Shown: one piece after another, positions 1-6,012 of the stretch
Layout of the letters: every line of letters begins with the position of its first letter
How positions within the stretch are numbered: position 1 is the stretch's first letter
Source: Bacteroidales bacterium Bact_16
GTDB lineage: Bacteria; Bacteroidota; Bacteroidia; Bacteroidales; UBA932
DNA: 6,012 bases
Assembly: GCA_001602885.1 (NCBI GenBank)
Contig: LUZH01000325.1
Span: 1 to 6,012, forward strand
Reading direction: 5' to 3'
Translations under genes and position numbers: made by a program
The notes under the pieces: generated by a model
Seen by the model: the letters and a program-made list of their open reading frames with translations, nothing else
Databases searched by the model: none
Told to the model about the DNA's origin: nothing

Positions 1-2539
1 GGAGGTGGCGATGGTGGACCTGAGCGGCGGGGCGGAGCGCGAGATCTTCGTGGTCCCCGATCTCGAGGCGCTCGCCCGCCTGGGCCTGCAGGTCGGTGAT
101 TTCGAGCAGAGCGTCAAATCGGCCAACGTCTCGCTCTCCAACCTCACGATCCGCGACGGCGAATACCACTACAACGTCAAGTTCCAGTCGTTCGCGTCTT
201 CGAGCGAAGACATCGGCAACGTCTATTTCAAGGCGGGCGGGCGCGTGCTCCAGGTCAAGGACGTCGCGTCCGTGACGGAGCGGGAAGCGCCCCGGACCGG
301 CTTCGCCCGCAGCGACGGGACGGACGCCGTGGTGATGGCCGTGATCAAGCAGAGCGAGGCCCGCATGTCCAAGCTCAAGAAGAGCATCGCGGAGCAGCTG
401 GAGCATTTCCGCGAGGACTATCCCCAGATGGAGTTCTCGATGTCCCGCGACCAGACCGAGCTGCTGGACTATTCCATCCGCAACCTGCTGCTCAACATCC
501 TGATGGCGATCCTGCTGGACATCGTCGTGATCTTCTTCTTCATGAAGGACCTCCGGTCGCCGGTGCTGGTGGCCCTGACGATTCCCGTCTCGCTGATCAT
601 CTCTTTCTTCGTCTTCTACGCCATCGGGCTTTCCATCAATATCATCTCCCTGTCCGGCCTGCTGCTGGGCGTGGGTATGATGGTGGACAACACCATCGTG
701 CTCACCGACAACATCACGGCGCGCTGGCAGCGGGGCGAAAGCCTCCGCGATGCGGTGGTGGAAGGCACGAAGGAGGTGCGCGGGGCCATGCTCAGCTCTG
801 TGCTCACGACCTGCGCCGTGTTCATCCCGCTGATCTTCCTCAACGGTCTGGCGGGCCAGCTGTTCTATGACCAGGCCATCGCCGTGACCACGGTCCTGCT
901 GGTCTCCTATGCCGTGACGGTGGCCGTGCTGCCGGTCTATTACTGGGCGCTCTACAAGAAACTTCCGGCCTTCAAGCCGAACGCATTCCTGTCGCGGCTC
1001 CGCTTCGACGGCGCGGCGCGCTTCTACGACCGCACGGTCGGCTGGTGCCTCGCGCACAAGTGGCTAGCCTGGGCGCTGCCGCTCGCCTGCGCCGCGCTGA
1101 CGGCGCTCTGCGTGTGGGGGATGCGCAAGGAGAAGCTGCCGCCGATCACCTACACCGACGCCATCCTGCGGGTGGACTGGAACGAACACATCACCCTGGA
1201 CGAGAACCGCGCGCGCATCCTCGCGCTGGAGCAGGCCGCGGCGGATGCGGCGCAGCACACCACGGCGCTGGTCGGCGTCCAACAGTTCGTGCTGGGCCAC
1301 AGCGAGGACCAGTCGATGAGCGAGGCTTCGCTCTATGTCAACTGCCGCTCGCAGCGCCAGCTGGCGGAGCTCCGGGAGCGCCTTTCCGCGCTGCTCCAGG
1401 CGCGTTATCCGACAGCCCTGGTGTCCTGGGGCAACAGCGGCAACATCTTCGAGATGGTGTTCGCGGAGCGCGAAGCCGAGCTGCTCGCGCGCCTGCGCCC
1501 GGCCTCCGACGAAGGAATGACCGTCGACGGCGTCCGGTCGGCGCTCGGCGCCGTGCGCGCCGCCCTGCCGGGCGTGCAGATCGACGACATTCCCCTCAAG
1601 CAGGACGTCCTGTATGTGGCCGATCCCGAGCGGATGGCGCTCTACGGGGTCAGTTTCGACGACCTGACCGCCGTGCTGCTCAACGCCCTCAACGGCAACC
1701 GCCTCTTCGCGATCGTCAAGGGCTCCCGCTCCGTCCCCGTCGTGCTGGGCACGGACGCGGAGGAGCTCCGGGAGATCCTGGCCCGCGCGACGGTGAGCGT
1801 TCGGGACGCCGACGACGCCGCGCGCCGGGTGGACATCCCGGCCGCCGCGCTGATGCGCCAGACCTTCGAGCAGGACTTCAAGCAGCGTGTCTCGGGCGAT
1901 GACGGCAATTATTATCCGGTGGAGCTGGACATCCCCGCGCGTGACGTGCCGGCCGCGATGACGGCGGTCCGCCAGGCGCTGCGCCGCGACGGCGGGCGCT
2001 TCGACGCCGCCTTCACGGGCGCCTGGTTCACCAACCGCGAGATGATGCGCCAGATGCTGCTGGTGCTCCTGGTGGCCCTGGCGCTGCTCTTCCTGATCCT
2101 GGCTTCCCAGTTCGAATCGCTCGTGCAGCCCTTCATCATCCTCTCCGAGGTGGTGATCGACATCGCCATATCGCTCGGCTTCCTGTGGCTGCTGGGCGTG
2201 AGCATCAACATGATGTCGCTGATCGGCCTGGTGGTGATCACGGGTATCGTGATCAACGACTCCATCCTCAAGATCGACACGATCAACCGCCTGGCCCGTT
2301 CCGGCATGGCGGTGGAGGCGGCCATCCACGAAGCCGGCCACCGCCGGCTCAAGGCCATCCTGATGACGTCCCTGACCACCATCCTGGCGGTGGCGCCGTT
2401 CCTGTCGCGGGGCAATATGGGCGCCGACCTGCAGTATCCGATGGCCCTCGTGGTCATCGTGGGCATGGCCGCCGGCACGCTTGTGAGTCTGTTCTACGTC
2501 CCGACGGTCTACGCCGTCATTTACCGGAAGCGTCGCTGA
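1..2539 (+). CDS. RND-family efflux permease, subunit A (5' end outside window)
   Basis: Inner-membrane proton-driven efflux permease of the RND superfamily (HAE/AcrB-like). It would export small molecules through a periplasmic adaptor and an outer-membrane channel; the substrate is unknown. The reading frame is open through the left edge, and the first visible residues (LSGGAEREIFVV) match the middle of the first periplasmic porter region, so the GTG at 5 and ATG at 11 are internal codons. Counting residue 1 at base 5, TM2 is about 160-180, TM3 187-208, TM4 213-234, TM5 262-280, TM6 291-314, TM7 353-374, the second periplasmic loop 375-683, and TM8-TM12 684 to the end. AcrB's TM2 begins near residue 339, so roughly 180 residues are missing. 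TM4 carries GVGMMVDN, with an Asp at the AcrB D407 position and Asn at D408. TM10 reads GIVINDSILKID, with Asn where AcrB has Lys940. TM9 contains E715 and D719, and TM2 contains D172. There is no CusA/CzcA-type metal motif. It ends in a basic tail (YRKRR) and its stop overlaps the next start by one base. Confidence 0.95.
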   Translation, partial: EVAMVDLSGGAEREIFVVPDLEALARLGLQVGDFEQSVKSANVSLSNLTIRDGEYHYNVKFQSFASSSEDIGNVYFKAGGRVLQVKDVASVTEREAPRTGFARSDGTDAVVMAVIKQSEARMSKLKKSIAEQLEHFREDYPQMEFSMSRDQTELLDYSIRNLLLNILMAILLDIVVIFFFMKDLRSPVLVALTIPVSLIISFFVFYAIGLSINIISLSGLLLGVGMMVDNTIVLTDNITARWQRGESLRDAVVEGTKEVRGAMLSSVLTTCAVFIPLIFLNGLAGQLFYDQAIAVTTVLLVSYAVTVAVLPVYYWALYKKLPAFKPNAFLSRLRFDGAARFYDRTVGWCLAHKWLAWALPLACAALTALCVWGMRKEKLPPITYTDAILRVDWNEHITLDENRARILALEQAAADAAQHTTALVGVQQFVLGHSEDQSMSEASLYVNCRSQRQLAELRERLSALLQARYPTALVSWGNSGNIFEMVFAEREAELLARLRPASDEGMTVDGVRSALGAVRAALPGVQIDDIPLKQDVLYVADPERMALYGVSFDDLTAVLLNALNGNRLFAIVKGSRSVPVVLGTDAEELREILARATVSVRDADDAARRVDIPAAALMRQTFEQDFKQRVSGDDGNYYPVELDIPARDVPAAMTAVRQALRRDGGRFDAAFTGAWFTNREMMRQMLLVLLVALALLFLILASQFESLVQPFIILSEVVIDIAISLGFLWLLGVSINMMSLIGLVVITGIVINDSILKIDTINRLARSGMAVEAAIHEAGHRRLKAILMTSLTTILAVAPFLSRGNMGADLQYPMALVVIVGMAAGTLVSLFYVPTVYAVIYRKRR

Positions 2540-2541
2540 TG
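2537..2541 (+). promoter_or_regulatory. TGATG stop/start overlap coupling the two permeases
   Basis: The TGA stop of subunit A (2537-2539) shares its last base with the ATG of subunit B (2539-2541). A GGAAG at 2526-2530, eight bases before the ATG, could act as a weak ribosome-binding site; Bacteroidota depend little on such sites. This arrangement normally means translational coupling within one transcript, which fits two proteins made in fixed proportion. It also decides the start of subunit B: the frame is open for another 118 codons upstream, but that stretch translates to a low-complexity Arg/Gly/Pro/His sequence and lies wholly inside subunit A. Confidence 0.85.
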
Positions 2542-5500
2542 GCGGAGCGCCGGGGCATATCTTCCTTCTCCGTGCTGCTGCTGATGGCGGTGGCCGCCGT
2601 GGTGGGCATCGCCTGTCTGCCGCGGCTCAAGGTGCAGTATACCCCGACCACCGGCTCTGACGAGATCCGCGTCGGCTACTCCTATCCCGGCGCTTCCGCC
2701 CGCACCGTCGAGGCGGAAGTGACGTCCAAGCTGGAGGGCGTGTTCTCGACCATCCGCTCCGTGTCGTCCACGCGCAGCGTCTCGGAAGACGGCGGCGGCA
2801 TGGTGTCCGTCGTCGCCTCGAAACGCGACAACATCGAGGCCGTCCGTTTCGAGGTGGCCTCGCAGATCCGCAACATCTACGCGAGCCTGCCCGAGGGCTG
2901 CTCCTATCCCTCGATTTCGCTCAACGCGCATGGCGAAAAGTCGCAGACGGCCATCGCCTACAGCATCCGGAGCGCCCTGCCGTCGCAGAAGATCGCGGAA
3001 TTCGTGGAGCGGGAGCTGTGCTATCCGCTCTCCACGGTGAAGGGCGTGAGCAGCGTGGACTTCTACGGGCAGACGCCCTTTGAATGGGTGATCACCTTCG
3101 ACGCGGACCGCGCGGGCGAGCTGGGCATCGGCGCCGGCGAGATCCGCAAGGCGATCGTGGACTACTACCGCGACGAGAACGTCGGCCTGACCAGCCAGGA
3201 CGGCCAGACCTTCAGCGTGCGGCTGCGCTCCGACCGCAAGGCCTCCGGCCGCGCCCGGGACGAAGATTTCTCCCGGATCCCCGTGCGGCAGGTGAACGGC
3301 CGCGTGGTGCGCCTCGGCGACCTGGCCACCTTCCGCTATCAGGAGTCGCTGCCGAATTCCTACTACCGGGTCAACGGACTCAACGTCCTGATGATGTCGG
3401 TGGAGGTGTCGTCGGACGCCAACTTGCTCGGCACGGTGCAGGAGGTCAAGGACCGGGTGGCGGAGCTGCAGGAGAGCTTCCCGGAGGAGATCGGCATCTC
3501 CGTCGCCTACGACTCGTCCGAATATGTCGCCGACGAGCTGGACAAGATCTATTTCCGCACCTTCCTGTGTCTGCTGATCCTGCTGCTGTTCGTCTTCGTG
3601 GCGGCGCGCTCGTGGCGCTATATGGCCGTGATCGCCATCACGCTGACGGTCAACCTGTTGATATCCATCGCGCTGTATTTCTTCCTGGGGCTGCAGATCC
3701 ACATCTATACGCTGGCCGGCGTGACCGTGTCGCTGGGCATCATTATCGACAACAGCATCGTGATGATCGACCATTATGTGCGCCACCACGACCGGCGGGT
3801 CTTCCCGTCGCTGCTCTGTGCCGTGCTCACGACGGTCGCGGCCCTGCTCGTCGTCCTGCTGATGCCGGAAGAGGAGCGGATCAACCTGACGGATTTCTCC
3901 TGGGTGATCGTGATCAACCTGTGCGTGTCGCTGATGGTGTCCTACCTCTTCGTCCCGGCGCTGCTGGAGTATTTCCCGGTCTCGGTGGCCGACTCCACCC
4001 GCCGGCCTGCGCGTCTGCGCCGCCTGGCGCGCCGCCGGGCCGCCTACGGCCGCCGGCTCACGCGCGGCCTGCGCCACCGCTGGGCCTACTGGGTGCTGCT
4101 GGTCGTCCTGTTCGGCATCCCGACCTGCCTGCTGCCCACGAAGTTCGGCAACGAAGACGTGGCACCGCTCAAGAAATACGAAAAGGTGCTCAACAAGATT
4201 GTCGGCTGGAAGCCCTATGCCGACAACAAGGCGGCCGTGGACCGGATCCTCAGCTCGAGCTTCGGACTCTTCCACCAGGCGATGTCCCGGTCCGATTTCT
4301 ATCGCGAGCCCGCCCGGCCGCAGCTGTCCGTGACGGCCGGCATGCCGGAAGGCTGCACCGTGCAGCAGCTGAACCAGGTGGTGCGGAGCATGGAGAATTA
4401 TCTGGCGCAGATCCCCGAGATCGAGACGTTCGAGACGCAGCTTTCGAGCTATGACTATGGATCGATCACGGTCTGGTTCAAGCCCGAGTATGAGAAGACC
4501 TGGCTGCCGCTCCGCATCAAGAGCGACATCATCTCGATGGCGTCCAACTTCGGCGGCGCCAACTGGCGCGTGTCGGGTCTGGACCAGAACTATTTCAACA
4601 ACAACATCGTCTCGAATTACCGCCAGGACGGCATCTACCTGACCGGCTACAACTACGACGAACTGATCTCCTATGGAGAGCGGCTCGTGGCCTATCTGAA
4701 AGACAACCGGCGCATCGTGTCGCCGGAGATCTGGAGCGGCAGCAGCAACCGCTACGGGCCCCGCACGGAGTTCAACCTGCACTATGATTTCGAATCGCTT
4801 ACGGCCCGCGGCGTCAGCCCGTACACCTATTACGGCGCGCTCCAGTCGCCGCTCTTCGACGCCAACGTGCGGCAGATCGCGGCCGACGACGGGCTCGTGA
4901 CCGTCCGCCTGGCCTCTTCGGCCAAGGACGAACTGGACCTCTGGCATATCGACAACGCCGCCGTCTCGCTGGGCGAGGGGAAGAAGATGAAACTCTCCGA
5001 AGTGGGCGGCATCACGAAAGACCGCACGGGCCTCGACATCCAGAAGGAGAACCAGTCGTACCGGATCTCGGTCCGGTTCGACTTCGTCGGATCCTATCAG
5101 CTGCGGAACAAGGTGGTCCAGGAAGCCGTGGAATGGATGAACGCGAGCGTGCTCCCGATCGGCTTCCGGGCTACGGACAACCGGAGCGGGTGGTTCTACG
5201 GCCAGAAAGAGAAATACGCCGGCCTGATCCTGCTGGTGATCGCCCTGATCTTCGTGATCTGCGCCATCTATTTCAACTCCTTGCGGCTGCCGCTGGCCAT
5301 CATCCTGATGATTCCGCTGTCGTTCGTGGGCGTGTTCCTGGTCTTCGGCCTGTCGAATTTCACCTTCGACAAGGGCGGCTTCGCGGCGTTCGTGATGCTC
5401 TGCGGCATCACGGTCAACGCCGGCATCTACCTGCTGTCCGCCTGGCGCGAAGACGGCAATTTCCTCCACGCCTTCTCCCGCAAGATCCTGCCCATCTCCC

Positions 5501-5691
5501 TGACCATCCTGTCCACGGTGCTGGGCCTGATCCCGTTCCTGTTCGACGGCCCGGGCGAAGTGTTCTGGTTCTCCTTCGCCGTCGGCACCATCGCGGGCCT
5601 GCTATTTTCCGTGCTGGCGCTGCTCTTCTACCTCCCGGTCTTCGTCCTGCGGCGTGCGAAGACGAAGTCCTCGATCTCGCAGAGAGACTGA
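2539..5691 (+). CDS. RND-family efflux permease, subunit B (complete, 1050 aa)
   Basis: Second proton-driven RND permease of the inner membrane, of normal length for the family (AcrB is 1049). It begins with a short basic cytoplasmic stretch (MAERRG) and TM1 at about 7-27. The first periplasmic porter loop is 28-338 and has the usual GYSYPGASARTVE motif. TM2 is 339-356, TM3 361-382, TM4 389-411 with GIIIDNSIVMID (D404, N405, D411), TM5 421-442, TM6 454-476 and TM7 515-533. The second periplasmic loop is 534-892, TM8 893-914, TM9 917-938, TM10 948-967 with LCGITVNAGIYLL (N960 replaces AcrB Lys940), followed by TM11 and TM12 near the end. The second loop is about 45 residues longer than AcrB's, from extra sequence between TM7 and the porter motif MPEGCTVQQLN. 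The TM6-TM7 linker is very Arg-rich (13 of residues 488-514). Translation is coupled to subunit A, so a heteromeric pump like MdtBC is plausible, though separate homotrimers cannot be excluded. Substrate unknown. The last 21 codons overlap a convergent gene. Confidence 0.95.
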   Translation: MAERRGISSFSVLLLMAVAAVVGIACLPRLKVQYTPTTGSDEIRVGYSYPGASARTVEAEVTSKLEGVFSTIRSVSSTRSVSEDGGGMVSVVASKRDNIEAVRFEVASQIRNIYASLPEGCSYPSISLNAHGEKSQTAIAYSIRSALPSQKIAEFVERELCYPLSTVKGVSSVDFYGQTPFEWVITFDADRAGELGIGAGEIRKAIVDYYRDENVGLTSQDGQTFSVRLRSDRKASGRARDEDFSRIPVRQVNGRVVRLGDLATFRYQESLPNSYYRVNGLNVLMMSVEVSSDANLLGTVQEVKDRVAELQESFPEEIGISVAYDSSEYVADELDKIYFRTFLCLLILLLFVFVAARSWRYMAVIAITLTVNLLISIALYFFLGLQIHIYTLAGVTVSLGIIIDNSIVMIDHYVRHHDRRVFPSLLCAVLTTVAALLVVLLMPEEERINLTDFSWVIVINLCVSLMVSYLFVPALLEYFPVSVADSTRRPARLRRLARRRAAYGRRLTRGLRHRWAYWVLLVVLFGIPTCLLPTKFGNEDVAPLKKYEKVLNKIVGWKPYADNKAAVDRILSSSFGLFHQAMSRSDFYREPARPQLSVTAGMPEGCTVQQLNQVVRSMENYLAQIPEIETFETQLSSYDYGSITVWFKPEYEKTWLPLRIKSDIISMASNFGGANWRVSGLDQNYFNNNIVSNYRQDGIYLTGYNYDELISYGERLVAYLKDNRRIVSPEIWSGSSNRYGPRTEFNLHYDFESLTARGVSPYTYYGALQSPLFDANVRQIAADDGLVTVRLASSAKDELDLWHIDNAAVSLGEGKKMKLSEVGGITKDRTGLDIQKENQSYRISVRFDFVGSYQLRNKVVQEAVEWMNASVLPIGFRATDNRSGWFYGQKEKYAGLILLVIALIFVICAIYFNSLRLPLAIILMIPLSFVGVFLVFGLSNFTFDKGGFAAFVMLCGITVNAGIYLLSAWREDGNFLHAFSRKILPISLTILSTVLGLIPFLFDGPGEVFWFSFAVGTIAGLLFSVLALLFYLPVFVLRRAKTKSSISQRD
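5628..5691. other. Convergent 64-base coding overlap
   Basis: The 3' end of subunit B (stop 5689-5691, +) and the 3' end of the glycosidase-like gene (stop 5628-5630, -) overlap tail to tail. On the plus strand the overlap encodes the end of TM12 and the cytoplasmic tail VLRRAKTKSSISQRD. On the minus strand it encodes what looks like the last beta strand, CEIEDFVF, plus the basic tail. There is no room for an ordinary intergenic terminator, and I see no hairpin followed by a T-run on either strand here. Confidence 0.8.
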
Positions 5692-6012
5692 TCGGGGGTC
5701 CTGGATTCAAACACGAAATAGAGTGCGTGCTTGCCCTGCAGCCTGGCGGCCTTGGGCACGCGGGCGCACATCTGCGTGAGCGTCTGCTTCTGGTGTCCGT
5801 TGAGGCGGATTACGCCGAGCCGGGTGCCGTGGCGGGGATGGTCGGCCATGATGACGATCCGGCCGCGGACGCCCCGCGGGACGAGGTTCACGAAGAGCTT
5901 GCGGGCCTTGGCGGCGCGCAGGCCGTCGAAGTTGAAGTACTTGTAGCCGACGATGGAGCCGGCGGTGTTGTTGACGACCGGGTTGGTGTTGACGCTCAGG
6001 TCATACGGATCC
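5628..6012 (-). CDS. C-terminal domain of a probable secreted glycoside hydrolase (CBM6-like; 5' end outside window)
   Basis: The minus-strand frame is open from the right edge to a TAG at 5628-5630 and gives 127 visible residues; the start lies outside the window. The sequence looks like a beta-sandwich carbohydrate-binding domain: it contains NPVVNNTAGSIVGYKYFNF near the left of the visible part, then RGRIVIMADHP, and near the end GKHALYFVFES followed by SLCEIEDFVF. The GYKYF and GKH-LYFVF pattern resembles CBM6-like C-terminal domains on family 43 and related glycosidases of gut Bacteroidales. The attached catalytic domain is not visible, so the enzyme class and substrate are inferred only. 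Such proteins are normally exported and act on plant or host polysaccharides. The final residues (RRRTKTGR) follow the last predicted strand and look like a non-conserved tail read through the end of the convergent permease gene. It is transcribed toward the pump genes and is probably functionally unrelated to them. I am confident that the frame is coding, less so of the family. Confidence 0.7.
   Translation of the reverse strand, partial: DPYDLSVNTNPVVNNTAGSIVGYKYFNFDGLRAAKARKLFVNLVPRGVRGRIVIMADHPRHGTRLGVIRLNGHQKQTLTQMCARVPKAARLQGKHALYFVFESRTPDQSLCEIEDFVFARRRTKTGR

Noticed and set aside
1..13. GGAG followed by GTG and ATG, looking like a ribosome-binding site and start at the left edge
   Set aside because: The encoded protein begins in the middle of a porter domain and lacks TM1 and about 180 residues, and the frame is open to the edge. 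The gene is cut by the window and does not start here.
1064..2341. 425-codon antisense frame and a 285-codon plus-strand frame (1045-1902) within subunit A
   Set aside because: Both are compositional shadows (His/Gln/Asp-rich or Arg/Gly/Pro-rich) with no motifs, while the permease frame is continuous and conserved across the region.
2185..2538. Possible 118-residue N-terminal extension of subunit B
   Set aside because: The extension is low-complexity Arg/Gly/Pro/His sequence read out of frame through subunit A, while the ATG at 2539 gives a textbook RND N-terminus with TM1 at residue 7.
2521..5469. Very long open frame (982 codons) antisense to subunit B
   Set aside because: It is rich in His, Arg, Asp, Gly and Val, has no recognisable domain, and mirrors the codon pattern of the real gene. 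Long antisense frames are expected in GC-rich genes.
5637..5670. Inverted repeat CTTCGTC / GACGAAG (7 bp, 14-base loop) near the 3' end of subunit B, as a bidirectional terminator
   Set aside because: It has no T-run on either side, lies inside both coding regions, has a long loop, and a 7-bp match at this spacing is easily met by chance.
5731..5946. Small plus-strand open frame (71 codons) after subunit B
   Set aside because: It lies entirely opposite the convergent glycosidase-like gene, whose frame has recognisable motifs; the small frame has none.
6007..6012. GGATCC (BamHI site) exactly at the right edge, suggesting a cloned restriction fragment
   Set aside because: Other GGATCC sites lie inside the window (near 3276, 4235 and 5090) and the left edge is not a site, so the coincidence carries little weight.

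Overview
The window is coding almost from end to end. It holds the 3' part of one RND-family efflux pump gene, a complete second RND pump gene that starts on the stop codon of the first, and the 3' end of a convergent gene on the minus strand that looks like a secreted glycoside hydrolase with a carbohydrate-binding C-terminus. I see no RNA genes, insertion sequences, CRISPR arrays or long repeats, and no intergenic stretch of any size.

Organism: GC content is high throughout, with G or C at most third codon positions. Both pumps carry motifs I associate with RND permeases of Bacteroidota (VGMMVDN and GIVINDSILKIDTIN in the first, MPEGCTVQQLN and LCGITVNAGIYLL in the second). The convergent gene resembles the C-terminal domain of gut Bacteroidales glycosidases. 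A GC-rich Bacteroidota, perhaps a gut Bacteroidales, is the best inference, but it rests on remembered family resemblance and no search was run.

Layout: positions 1-2539 (+) encode RND subunit A, missing about 180 N-terminal residues beyond the left edge. Positions 2539-5691 (+) encode RND subunit B, 1050 residues and complete. Positions 5628-6012 (-) encode the C-terminal 127 residues of the glycosidase-like protein, whose last codons overlap the end of subunit B by 64 bases.

How they work together: the two permeases are almost certainly co-transcribed and translationally coupled through a TGATG junction. They may form a mixed inner-membrane pump, as MdtB and MdtC do, with a periplasmic adaptor and an outer-membrane channel probably encoded to the left of the window. 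Their membrane-embedded charged residues differ clearly: subunit A has acidic residues in TM2, TM4, TM9 and TM10, while subunit B has them only in TM4. A division of labour in proton coupling is therefore possible. The system belongs to a known superfamily, and I do not see evidence of a wholly new system. The second looks worth are the asymmetric pair, the extra segment after TM7 of subunit B, and the convergent coding overlap.
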